Source: Syntrophobacterales bacterium (GTDB lineage Bacteria > Desulfobacterota > Syntrophorhabdia > Syntrophorhabdales > WCHB1-27). From it: a DNA stretch of 33,679 nucleotides. A program made the translations under genes and the position numbers. Below are positions 16,498-23,604 of this stretch, piece by piece (the stretch's first letter is position 1; the number at the start of each line of letters is the position of its first letter). The notes under the pieces are model-generated. The model worked only from the letters and a program-made list of their open reading frames with translations, had not been told where the DNA came from and made no database searches. The stretch lies in assembly GCA_017881765.1 (NCBI GenBank), contig JADGQN010000003.1:1-33679 (forward strand), written 5' to 3'.

Positions 16498-17368
16498 GCT
16501 TGCCCTCAGGCAGACAGAGATCGTAATCGGCAGGTTGCACGCGCTCTATCCGGACCACCAGTTCGTAGCAGAGATCATCAAGACGACTGGGGATACCATC
16601 TGGGACAAGCCGCTTCATCTGATTGGCGGGAAAGGGCTCTTTGTTAAAGAGATTGAAGAGGCGCTTCTGGCAGGCAGGATTGACATGGCTGTCCACAGCG
16701 TGAAGGACATGCCCGTTGAACTTCCTGAAGCGCTCGTGCTCGGTGCGGTTCTGGAGCGGGAAAATCCTCGCGACGCGTTCATATCGGTCACACACGGGAG
16801 ATTTGCGGACGTGGGGCCGGGCGGAAGAATCGGTACCGGAAGCCTCAGACGGAAGGCCCAGATTCTCAATCTCAACAAAGAGCTTGAAGTTGTACCCATC
16901 AGAGGCAATGTGGACACCCGGCTGCGCAAGTTGCGGGAACAGGGCCTGGACGCGATTGTTCTCGCCTGTGCCGGCGTCAAGCGCATGGGCTTTGCGGAGC
17001 ACATCAAGGAAGTCCTATCCTTCGAGATGATGGTGCCTCCCTCAGGACAGGGGGCCATAGGCATCGAAACACGCGATGAGACTCAGCTGCTCGATCTTCT
17101 CAGGCCACTTAATGATGAGCAGACTATGTTCGAGGTCTCCGTGGAGAGAAGGCTGCAGGCGCTCATCGGAGGCGGCTGCAGTGTGCCTCTCGGCATCAAC
17201 GCCTCTCTTTTTGACGGGAGATTGACCATCCACTCCGCCTTCGGCACCGAGGAAGGAGAGCTTCTCGTGAAACAGCGGTTAGACGGCCGCCCGGACGAAG
17301 CCGACGCGCTCATAGCCGCAAGCCTGAAACCAATACAAGAGGCGCAGGAGAAGCTGGGCCCGGGGTAA
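16460..17368 (+). CDS. hemC: Porphobilinogen deaminase (hydroxymethylbilane synthase)
   Basis: Polymerises four porphobilinogen units into hydroxymethylbilane. The 302-residue protein starts MKKRWILGTRGSKLAL, the family N-terminus. Catalytic Asp83 lies in HSVKDMP and the dipyrromethane cofactor is carried by Cys240 in ALIGGGCSVPLG. Arg-rich substrate loops GTGSLRRKAQ and RGNVDTRLRKL are present. The ATG at 16460 is preferred to an in-frame TTG at 16448, because AGGAGG lies just upstream at 16451-16456. The gene overlaps hemA by 38 bases. No hemD or uroporphyrinogen methyltransferase gene follows; a convergent cooT-like gene comes next. Confidence 0.97.
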   Translation: MKKRWILGTRGSKLALRQTEIVIGRLHALYPDHQFVAEIIKTTGDTIWDKPLHLIGGKGLFVKEIEEALLAGRIDMAVHSVKDMPVELPEALVLGAVLERENPRDAFISVTHGRFADVGPGGRIGTGSLRRKAQILNLNKELEVVPIRGNVDTRLRKLREQGLDAIVLACAGVKRMGFAEHIKEVLSFEMMVPPSGQGAIGIETRDETQLLDLLRPLNDEQTMFEVSVERRLQALIGGGCSVPLGINASLFDGRLTIHSAFGTEEGELLVKQRLDGRPDEADALIAASLKPIQEAQEKLGPG

Positions 17369-17440
17369 GTAAAAAAGGCCCGGGGCATGACGGGTCAAGG
17401 GTCAGGGGTTACGAGACGTCATGAAGGGCTGACCGGTCCA

Positions 17441-17469
17441 TCTGGTCTGTTTTGGCGAGATAGACCAGA
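17441..17469. terminator. Possible bidirectional terminator between hemC and the cooT-like gene
   Basis: TCTGGTCT (17441-17448) is exactly complementary to AGACCAGA (17462-17469) with a 13-base loop, in the gap between two convergent genes. There is no strong T-run on either side, so the role is inferred mainly from position. Confidence 0.35.
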
Positions 17470-17481
17470 CGACGAGACAGA

Positions 17482-17676
17482 CTAAATAGACCTGTCTTTT
17501 ATGACTACTTTGTTATCTGTCAGGGAGACCGATTCTATCTCGGCGTCGTAGACCTTCTGTTCCCCGAAGATCGTTTCAAAACGGAGCCCTTCATCCTCCT
17601 GCTCGATTAAGTAAACATCTTTGAGAAGGAGAATCTCCTCTCCACCTTCCTGCTTGAACACCTTTACTTCACACAT
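17482..17676 (-). CDS. CooT family small protein (putative nickel-binding / RNA-binding annotation)
   Basis: A 64-residue protein beginning MCEVKVF, with a Cys at position 2, followed by alternating strands (EILLLKDVYLIE, LRFETIFGEQKVYDAEIESVSL, KVVIKD). This matches the CooT family. CooT of Rhodospirillum rubrum binds nickel through its N-terminal cysteine and assists carbon monoxide dehydrogenase maturation; database entries often call the family 'RNA-binding protein'. No CODH gene is in the window, so a nickel role is inferred from family only. The start overlaps the end of the DUF3842 gene by 13 bases, showing that the two are expressed together. Confidence 0.75.
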   Translation of the reverse strand: MCEVKVFKQEGGEEILLLKDVYLIEQEDEGLRFETIFGEQKVYDAEIESVSLTDNKVVIKDRSI

Positions 17677-18086
17677 CGTTCGATCCCCTTTTCCACTTCG
17701 TGAACCAGAATGTCTATCATCTGCGGGATGGAAAGGCCCGGCGCTCCTATCACAACCAGGTTGCTTTGGGTCACGGGTAGGATATATTTTACTGCCTCGG
17801 AGTCCGCCACTGCCTGCGCCATCCTCGGTGTAAACTCCCCGAGCATGGAGTTAGCCATGAGAATATTGATCGTCCCAATCACCATATCTGCCTTCGGCAG
17901 GGTCGTTACCATTGCATTCTCGCCGGATGCCCCTTTGTTTGCACGGGCCTTCATCATATTCTGCGTTGCCAGGGAGTTGGTGCCAAGCGCGATAATCTCC
18001 ACGTGCTCCTTAAGGCGCTCTTTCAGCCTGGCAATGATCACGCTGCCTATTTTGCCGCCCTGACCGTCAACAACACAGATAATCAC
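17664..18086 (-). CDS. DUF3842 family protein
   Basis: A 140-residue protein beginning VDGQGGKIGSVIIARLKERL, a glycine-rich nucleotide-binding-like start. Conserved blocks EIIALGTNSLATQNMMKARANKGASGENA and MANSMLGEFTPRMAQAVADSEAVKYILPV follow. These resemble the uncharacterised DUF3842 family. The start is GTG at 18086, preceded by GAGGG. No biochemical role is known to me. The overlap with the cooT-like gene suggests a shared task, perhaps metal or cofactor related. No transmembrane segments or signal peptide are seen. Confidence 0.75.
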   Translation of the reverse strand: MIICVVDGQGGKIGSVIIARLKERLKEHVEIIALGTNSLATQNMMKARANKGASGENAMVTTLPKADMVIGTINILMANSMLGEFTPRMAQAVADSEAVKYILPVTQSNLVVIGAPGLSIPQMIDILVHEVEKGIERCVK

Positions 18087-18265
18087 ACAACCCTCGACAA
18101 ATGCCTATCTGGTTTCTCTCGTTTCTTCTGGACCCTGGCCACTGGACCCAGGCCCTGCTTTCAGACATACATGATAAGCAATTTCGAAAGATATTGGAAA
18201 TGAAAAATTCAGGTTTGGCACTACGTTGAATCTCCCTGAGTACATTCCCCGCGGCTTGTAACGTA

Positions 18266-18334
18266 TGCCGTCATTCCGGCGGAGGCCGGAATCCAGAAAG
18301 CAGACTGGATGCCGGATCAAGTCCGGCATGACAC
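18266..18334. repeat. REP-type paired palindrome (GTCATTCCGGC...GCCGGAAT / ATGCCGGA...GTCCGGCAT)
   Basis: Two hairpins lie back to back: ATTCCGGC-GGAG-GCCGGAAT and ATGCCGGA-TCAA-GTCCGGCAT. They are joined by a linker in which CCAG pairs with CTGG, and are enclosed by GTCAT (18270-18274) and ATGAC (18328-18332). The same 'CATTCCGGC...CCGGAATCCAG...CTGGATNCCGGATCAAGTCCGGNATGAC' layout is a widespread intergenic repeat in many proteobacterial genomes. It lies between the cooT-DUF3842 pair and the convergent end of the cobalamin operon. Confidence 0.8.
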
Positions 18335-18341
18335 ACTATAC

Positions 18342-18359
18342 CCCGCTGCTTGCGGCGGG
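18342..18359 (-). terminator. GC-rich hairpin just past the end of the cobalamin operon
   Basis: CCCGCTGCTTGCGGCGGG can fold as CCGC-TGCTT-GCGG or with CCCGC/GCGGG arms. It begins six bases after the stop of the last minus-strand gene. It may end the long cobalamin transcript or be another repeat copy; there is no clear T-run. Confidence 0.35.
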
Positions 18360-18364
18360 TTGGT

Positions 18365-19036
18365 CTATGATAATTTCCTGACCCTCGCCTCCTTATCTTT
18401 TCCCAATGGACAAAGTTCACATAAGAGCTTCTTCTTGCAATACCTCTGGCACAGCAAGACAATGAGGGCGTGAAACTCATTGAATAGATGCGTATCGAGG
18501 GGCAAATGCTTCATGAAGAATGATTGCACGTCATCATAGGTGTGCGCCCGGGTGTGCTTTCGGGTATACAGACCATGATTTCTCAAAAATCTGAACGTGT
18601 AGGCATCAACCACGAATATCGGTTTACCCACCGCATAAAGGAGGATGCTGTCCGCCGTTTCGGGTCCAATGCCCCGGACAGCCAGGAGCTGGCGCCGCAA
18701 GGCCGCTGTTTCAATATGCCCCATATTATCAAGGCTTCCGTCATATTCATCCCATAGAAAATCGATAAATGCTTTCAACCGGGCAGCTTTGATGCGATAA
18801 AATCCTGCGGGTCTTATGATTTGAGCCAGAACTGCCGTATCTATCGATCTCAGCCTTTGCGCGTCGAGCAGCCCGTTTTCCCGCATGTTGGATATGGCCT
18901 TCTCCACGTTCGTCCAGGCGGTATTTTGTGTCAGTATGGCTCCCGCCGCCACCTCTAGTGGTGAATCTCCAGGCCACCAATGCCTGGGGCCAAGAGCACG
19001 AAGCAGCATGTCAAATATATTGAGAAGAGAGTGCAT
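18365..19036 (-). CDS. Endonuclease III-related HhH-GPD DNA glycosylase (COG2231 / MagIII-like)
   Basis: A 223-residue protein. The N-terminal WWPGDSPLEVAAGAILTQNT segment is characteristic of the COG2231 branch of the endonuclease III superfamily, whose Helicobacter member MagIII removes alkylated adenine. The helix-hairpin-helix LLAVRGIGPETADSILLYAV (118-137) is followed by catalytic Asp144 in FVVDAYT. The lysine of bifunctional Nth (GxGxKTA) is replaced by Glu, suggesting a monofunctional glycosylase. Four C-terminal cysteines (196, 200, 206, 209) are spaced unlike the Nth [4Fe-4S] pattern and none follows CPL. ATG 19036 was chosen; GTG 19078 would overlap the upstream gene by 29 bases. 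It is last in the cobalamin operon and probably unrelated to B12. Confidence 0.85.
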   Translation of the reverse strand: MHSLLNIFDMLLRALGPRHWWPGDSPLEVAAGAILTQNTAWTNVEKAISNMRENGLLDAQRLRSIDTAVLAQIIRPAGFYRIKAARLKAFIDFLWDEYDGSLDNMGHIETAALRRQLLAVRGIGPETADSILLYAVGKPIFVVDAYTFRFLRNHGLYTRKHTRAHTYDDVQSFFMKHLPLDTHLFNEFHALIVLLCQRYCKKKLLCELCPLGKDKEARVRKLS

Positions 19037-19049
19037 CGTATCTTGAGGC

Positions 19050-20393
19050 CTACTGAACCCGTGCGGTTTTCTCAGCACGCCGTATCAGCCCGAATAAAAC
19101 CCTGTCTATCTCGTCGATAAGGTTCTTAAATAGCCCGCCGTGGCTCTTCGAATTTGAGAAAAGCTCTGTCCTGATGCTTTCGACTGCACGGTCATTACAT
19201 TTCTCGTAAGTGATATAGCCGCTCTGCATGGAAAGCCTTTCCAGGAAGAGAAGCCTCTTCGCATCATTAACAAAAGGACCGAGTTGCCTGCCTATGGTAT
19301 CGATTGACTCTCCTAACTCAAGAGCCGCGGCGTTATCATTCAATACGGCAGAAGGCCTGAGTCTTATGATTTCGGCTATCTCTTTCACCATGGCATAGAG
19401 GGTGCAGTATTCGAGACCCCTGACTCCTCGGCGCCATTGCAGGAGTATCCGGTTCCTCCAGAACCAGAGGAAATTTCTCATCCCGAACGAGATCAAGTCC
19501 TGAACCATTGCTTCGAGTTCGTAGACCTTGTCCACGGTTGCATCACGAGAAGATCCGGAATCAGCAGGTGCTCTCTCCCGATGGTTCCCGTGTCGGCCTC
19601 TTTTGGCTTTCTCACCTGCCAGATATTGCCATAGGTTTTTAAGGACGACTGATCCGTTATGGTCATCGGGCGTGTCGAAGTGGATGAGAGAAAGGATGAC
19701 CTTGCCCTTCCCCAGTCTCCCCTCTAGTACTGCCGGCTCGTCACGCAATCGAGCCGGGTCGAGGTTGATCACATACACTTTTTCGAGTTCGGCCCAGCTG
19801 CCGTTCGACGCAATATCTCCGACGTTCAGGTCCGCGCTAAATGCATCTTGCAGCGCCTGACCGTACGTCGCGAGGACTTCAATGTCACTATGTTCGATTA
19901 ATAGTTGGGAAGGCCACCAGGCCTGAAAGATATTCGATGAGACACCGCCTGGAACCGATCCCTCAATCTCCCGAAGGCCGTCCCACATGGGGTGTCCTTT
20001 CAGGTTGAGCCGTATCCTTCCGCTAAAGCTCGGGACCCGCTCCCTTGTCGGCTTCCTCTTCACATTGAGGAGCCCCATCCCGTCGATGGTCGCGAGACCG
20101 GCACCACCGCAGAAGCCGAGGTAGTTGCCTCCTGCCTGGACAAACCTCCGTATTTCCGAGACACCATCACTACCGAGGGCTTTCAGTTTGTTCGAAGCCC
20201 ATCCTCCCGGCACGAAGAGCATCGAGTAGTCTTTGAGTGTCCCCTGTCTTATATCCTCCGAACCGATGAGATCAAACGGGAGACCGCTTGCCTGCAAGGC
20301 CTTGTAGGACATCAATGCCCAGAGAAAAGCTTCGTCCCATAAAAACGCAACCTTGCTCGGATGCGCGCTCTTAAGTTTTGAACTTCTTTTCAT
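19050..20393 (-). CDS. BPL_N / class I glutaminase-like protein with C-terminal helical domain, function unknown
   Basis: A 447-residue protein. The N-terminal part (about 12-260) resembles the biotin-protein-ligase N-terminal (BPL_N) family, a DJ-1/glutaminase-like fold. It has LWDEAFLWALMSYKALQASG, FVPGGWASNKLKAL, a nucleophile elbow with Cys95 in YLGFCGGAGLA, and His238/Asp240 in SLIHFDTPDD as a possible triad. A charged linker (261-287) leads to a largely helical domain (about 288-440) that I do not recognise. There is no signal peptide, biotin-ligase catalytic domain or NAD-binding motif. It starts inside the end of cbiG-cbiH (23-base overlap, ribosome site GAGGGG), so it is co-expressed with cobalamin genes. 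A role in corrin amidation, regulation or something unrelated is undetermined. Confidence 0.7.
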   Translation of the reverse strand: MKRSSKLKSAHPSKVAFLWDEAFLWALMSYKALQASGLPFDLIGSEDIRQGTLKDYSMLFVPGGWASNKLKALGSDGVSEIRRFVQAGGNYLGFCGGAGLATIDGMGLLNVKRKPTRERVPSFSGRIRLNLKGHPMWDGLREIEGSVPGGVSSNIFQAWWPSQLLIEHSDIEVLATYGQALQDAFSADLNVGDIASNGSWAELEKVYVINLDPARLRDEPAVLEGRLGKGKVILSLIHFDTPDDHNGSVVLKNLWQYLAGEKAKRGRHGNHRERAPADSGSSRDATVDKVYELEAMVQDLISFGMRNFLWFWRNRILLQWRRGVRGLEYCTLYAMVKEIAEIIRLRPSAVLNDNAAALELGESIDTIGRQLGPFVNDAKRLLFLERLSMQSGYITYEKCNDRAVESIRTELFSNSKSHGGLFKNLIDEIDRVLFGLIRRAEKTARVQ

Positions 20394-22140
20394 ATCCCCT
20401 CGGCGTGATCATCCGGTCGTTCCAGAGAAAGGTCCTTGAATTGCCCACTATCACCGTCGTCCGCATGTCGATGTCGTAATCGAGCATCTTATTGAGGTCG
20501 GTAATGATGATCTTTTCGTCCTCCCTCATCGCTCCCTTGACAATCCCGACCGGCGTGTTGGGTAGGCGGTGTCTCAGAATAATCTTTCTCACTTTATTGA
20601 TGTGGCCCGCTCTCCCCTTACTCTTAGGGTTATAGAGGACGATGACGAAATCGGCCGTGGCAGCGGCATCTATCCTCTTCTCTATGACTTTCCATGGAGT
20701 GAGCCTGTCGGAAAGGCTTATGGAAGCGAAGTCATGCATGAGCGGTGCGCCGAGCTTTGCGGCGCAGGCATTCAGCGCGGATATACCGGGTATCACCTCG
20801 ACGGGTGGCAAGCGCGGTTCCCTGCCCTCTTCTTTCAAGAGTTGAAAGACCAATCCCGCCATAGCATAAATTCCCGGATCGCCCCCGCTTATCACGGCGA
20901 CGCTCTTACCGCCGAGTGCCAGTTCCACCGCTTTCCTGCACCTGTCAATTTCCTGTGTCATCCCGGTCTCGAAAACCTCTTTACCAATGATCATCTTGCG
21001 GATGAGCTTGACGTAGGTAGAGTAGCCGACTATAACATCCGATTCCCTGATTACCCTCTGCGCATAGGGCGTGATATGTTCGATATTCCCCGGCCCGGTA
21101 CCGACGACGTAAATCCTCCCTGTCGGCGTTAAGTTATCTTGCTCTTCTCTCCGGGCTCCCCGGACCGCGTGCCCTCTTATTTCCGCTGCCGCAACAGTCA
21201 CGTTCCCTATCTTCTGTTTTTCGACGAGGAGGCGTTCCGCTCGCGCCCCAAGCAGGGCAGCGGGTTCAGCCACTGCCTTTGCGCCTGTCGCGCGGAAAGC
21301 AGCCTCGGATTCGGATATGCCGGCCACGCCGTTTAACTCCTCGGGACAAAATGAGAGAATGCTAAGTGAACTCTTCCGGGCAAACATTTTGACTCCGCCC
21401 TCATCGGCTTTCCTGTCTATCGTCGCTAAAGCGCGGATGGATGAAAAAGAAAGGTTATGTTCATCAAACGCTTTTCTCACCGCATTCCCGATCTCTTCCG
21501 CCGAAGTCCCACGATTACAGCCGATCCCGACCACAATATTCCTTGGTCTCAGATAAAGACCCCTCCGGGGGCCTAGTGATCGCCTGTTTGTAATGAGGAT
21601 ATCCGCCGATGCCGGATCAGATACCTTCACAAACCCGGCGGGGAGGCGCATCTCTATATCAGCATAAACGTTCAATCTTCCTTTGTTGATGAAACGCGTG
21701 CCGATCCGCGGCAGGAGCTTCCAGTCGTCGATTGAGAGCGCGTGAGCCCGTGCAAAAAGGTCGATGGCGGGGACTCCGTTCACATCAGATGCCGTGGTGA
21801 TGATTGCCTTACCTCCCAGGAAATGGGCAATCTCCTCTGCCTTCTCGTTTGCGCCGCCGAGATGTCCGCTCACCAGACTGATCGCATATCTTCCCTTTTC
21901 ATCGAGCACGATGACCGCGGGATCCGACTTTTTATCTTTCAACAGCGGCGATACGGTCCTCACCACGATACCCGCCGCCATGATAAAGATCAGGACCTTC
22001 TCTTCACTCCACGCTTTCCTCACTGCCCCTTTGGTGAACTTCATTATGGTGAGATCGGGATAAAGGCCCTTGATTCCGTGAGCAAGCAGGGAACCTTTGT
22101 CGGTTACATAGAAGGCAGCGACACTATTCCCGGTAACCAT
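20371..22140 (-). CDS. cbiGH: CbiG-CbiH fusion: cobalt-precorrin-5A hydrolase / precorrin-3B C17-methyltransferase
   Basis: A 589-residue fusion. Residues 1-335 are CbiG-like, with IFIMAAGIVVRTVSPLLKDK, SLVSGHLGGANEKAEEIA, NIVVGIGCNRGTSAEEI and the LATIDRKADEGG block. CbiG opens the delta-lactone of cobalt-precorrin-5A and releases acetaldehyde. Residues 342-589 are CbiH/CobJ, with the SAM-methyltransferase start RIYVVGTGPGNIEHITP, GYSTYVKLI, SGGDPGIYAMAGLV, VEVIPGISALNACAAKLGAPL and VLYNPKSKGR. CbiH methylates C17 with ring contraction. These are consecutive steps of the anaerobic pathway, so fusion could channel the unstable intermediate. The gene begins 17 bases inside the cbiF 3' end. Confidence 0.93.
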   Translation of the reverse strand: MVTGNSVAAFYVTDKGSLLAHGIKGLYPDLTIMKFTKGAVRKAWSEEKVLIFIMAAGIVVRTVSPLLKDKKSDPAVIVLDEKGRYAISLVSGHLGGANEKAEEIAHFLGGKAIITTASDVNGVPAIDLFARAHALSIDDWKLLPRIGTRFINKGRLNVYADIEMRLPAGFVKVSDPASADILITNRRSLGPRRGLYLRPRNIVVGIGCNRGTSAEEIGNAVRKAFDEHNLSFSSIRALATIDRKADEGGVKMFARKSSLSILSFCPEELNGVAGISESEAAFRATGAKAVAEPAALLGARAERLLVEKQKIGNVTVAAAEIRGHAVRGARREEQDNLTPTGRIYVVGTGPGNIEHITPYAQRVIRESDVIVGYSTYVKLIRKMIIGKEVFETGMTQEIDRCRKAVELALGGKSVAVISGGDPGIYAMAGLVFQLLKEEGREPRLPPVEVIPGISALNACAAKLGAPLMHDFASISLSDRLTPWKVIEKRIDAAATADFVIVLYNPKSKGRAGHINKVRKIILRHRLPNTPVGIVKGAMREDEKIIITDLNKMLDYDIDMRTTVIVGNSRTFLWNDRMITPRGYEKKFKT

Positions 22141-22888
22141 GCGTGAAATCCTTGCGGTAGAGCTTCGATGTTTTTCCCATGGGAACCGCGGAGGCCCTCA
22201 GAGATTCTCCAACATAGATCAGTGCCATTTTTCTTATACCCGCGTTCTTCACCTTCTCGACGATCTCCTTCAGCTTTCCCCTCACGATCTTCTGCTCGGG
22301 CCAGGATGCTCTCTCGATAACCACAAAGGGCGTCTCCTCATCATACCCCTCCAGGAGCTCATCTCTCACCTTTTCGATCATCCCGACGCTGAGAAAGATG
22401 ACTATCGTCGCCCTGTGCCTCGCAAGCGTACTCAATCGCTCGGCATCGGGTACCGGGGTCCTCCCCTCCATGCGTGTAAATATCACCGTCTGGCTTATCT
22501 CCGGGATCGTCAGCTCCTGTCCCAGCGCCGCGGCGCCCGCCATGGCAGAAGAGACGCCGGGGACCACTTCGTATGCTATTTTCAACTCGTTGAGCTTTTC
22601 GATCTGTTCGGATATGGCGCTGTAAAAGGACGTATCGCCCGTGTGGAGCCTCACAACCAGGGCTCCTTTTTTTATGGCGCTCTCAATAACCTCTATCATC
22701 TCTTCAAGGGTCATCCCGGAGGAATCAAAGATCTCGGCCTTAAGACCCTTGAGGAGAGCGGGGTTCACGAGGCTTCCCGCGTAGATAATCGTGTCGGCGC
22801 TCCGGAGAAGCTTCCTGCCTTTTACGGTGATCAGCTCGGGGTCTCCGGGACCAGCCCCCACGAAATAGACGATCGCCTTTCTTTTCAT
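22124..22888 (-). CDS. cbiF: Cobalt-precorrin-4 C11-methyltransferase
   Basis: A 254-residue SAM-dependent tetrapyrrole methyltransferase that methylates C11 of cobalt-precorrin-4. Motifs in order: YFVGAGPGDPELITVKGRKLL, YAGSLVNPALL, VRLHTGDTSFYSAISEQ, YEVVPGVSSAMAGAAALGQELT, the CbiF/CobM-typical ISQTVIFTRMEGRTPVP, and TIVIFLSVGMIEKV. The length fits the family. The start ATG overlaps the cbiL stop by four bases (ATGA). Confidence 0.95.
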   Translation of the reverse strand: MKRKAIVYFVGAGPGDPELITVKGRKLLRSADTIIYAGSLVNPALLKGLKAEIFDSSGMTLEEMIEVIESAIKKGALVVRLHTGDTSFYSAISEQIEKLNELKIAYEVVPGVSSAMAGAAALGQELTIPEISQTVIFTRMEGRTPVPDAERLSTLARHRATIVIFLSVGMIEKVRDELLEGYDEETPFVVIERASWPEQKIVRGKLKEIVEKVKNAGIRKMALIYVGESLRASAVPMGKTSKLYRKDFTHGYRE

Positions 22889-23604
22889 TTTCTCACAATC
22901 ACCATCGAAAAGTAGTTCAGATCTTTCTCTTTCAACGTCGTGATGTCCCTTGCTACCTTCTCGTCTTCCATACCTGCCCTGGAGACGTAAACAGCGTTCG
23001 CGGTGAGGTGCAGTTCGTCGAGTATCTCCAGAACCTTGTCAAATACCCTGTGAACCTTCATGAGCACGATGGTGTCGAATGTCTCGAGTATCTCTCTCAG
23101 GTTCCCCAGATAGGTCGCGGGAAGTAGCGCAATCTTCTCGTCCGCGAGACCGAGAGATATGCCGGCCCGCGCCGCAGAAGCATTTATGGATGATACACCC
23201 GGGATGATCTCGACGTGGAGGTCCGGATTGACTTCGAGCAACCTGTCATACAGATAGAAAAAGGTGCTGTAAATGGTGGGGTCGCCTATGGTGATGAAGG
23301 CCATGTCAATGCCCTGATTTAACCGGGCTGAGACAGCCTTTACCGTCTCAGCCCACTTGGGATCGAGTTCGTTCCCATGGTCCGGATTCTTCGTCTTCTT
23401 CATCGGGAAGTATGCTTCGATGATCTCTTTGCCCTTCAGGTTCACGATCCGCTTCACGATCGAAAGGGCGAGGCTGTTGCCCTCCTCCCGCCCCTTCGGC
23501 ACGCAGACGCACGAAACCTCATTGAGAATACGCATACCTTTTATCGTCAGCAGTTCCGGGTCTCCCGGTCCGACGCCGATCACGTGGAGCTTCCCTGATC
23601 TCAT
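22885..23604 (-). CDS. cbiL: Cobalt-precorrin-2 C20-methyltransferase
   Basis: A 239-residue SAM-dependent methyltransferase acting at C20 of cobalt-precorrin-2. The start HVIGVGPGDPELLTIKGMRIL is followed by the CbiL/CobI-specific VCVPKGREEGNSLALSIV, FPMKKTKN, AFITIGDPTIYSTFFYLYD and EIIPGVSSINASAARAGISL. The ATG start overlaps the cbiE-cbiT stop as ATGA. The substrate requires uroporphyrinogen III methylation first, yet no gene for that step is in the window. Confidence 0.95.
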   Translation of the reverse strand: MRSGKLHVIGVGPGDPELLTIKGMRILNEVSCVCVPKGREEGNSLALSIVKRIVNLKGKEIIEAYFPMKKTKNPDHGNELDPKWAETVKAVSARLNQGIDMAFITIGDPTIYSTFFYLYDRLLEVNPDLHVEIIPGVSSINASAARAGISLGLADEKIALLPATYLGNLREILETFDTIVLMKVHRVFDKVLEILDELHLTANAVYVSRAGMEDEKVARDITTLKEKDLNYFSMVIVRK

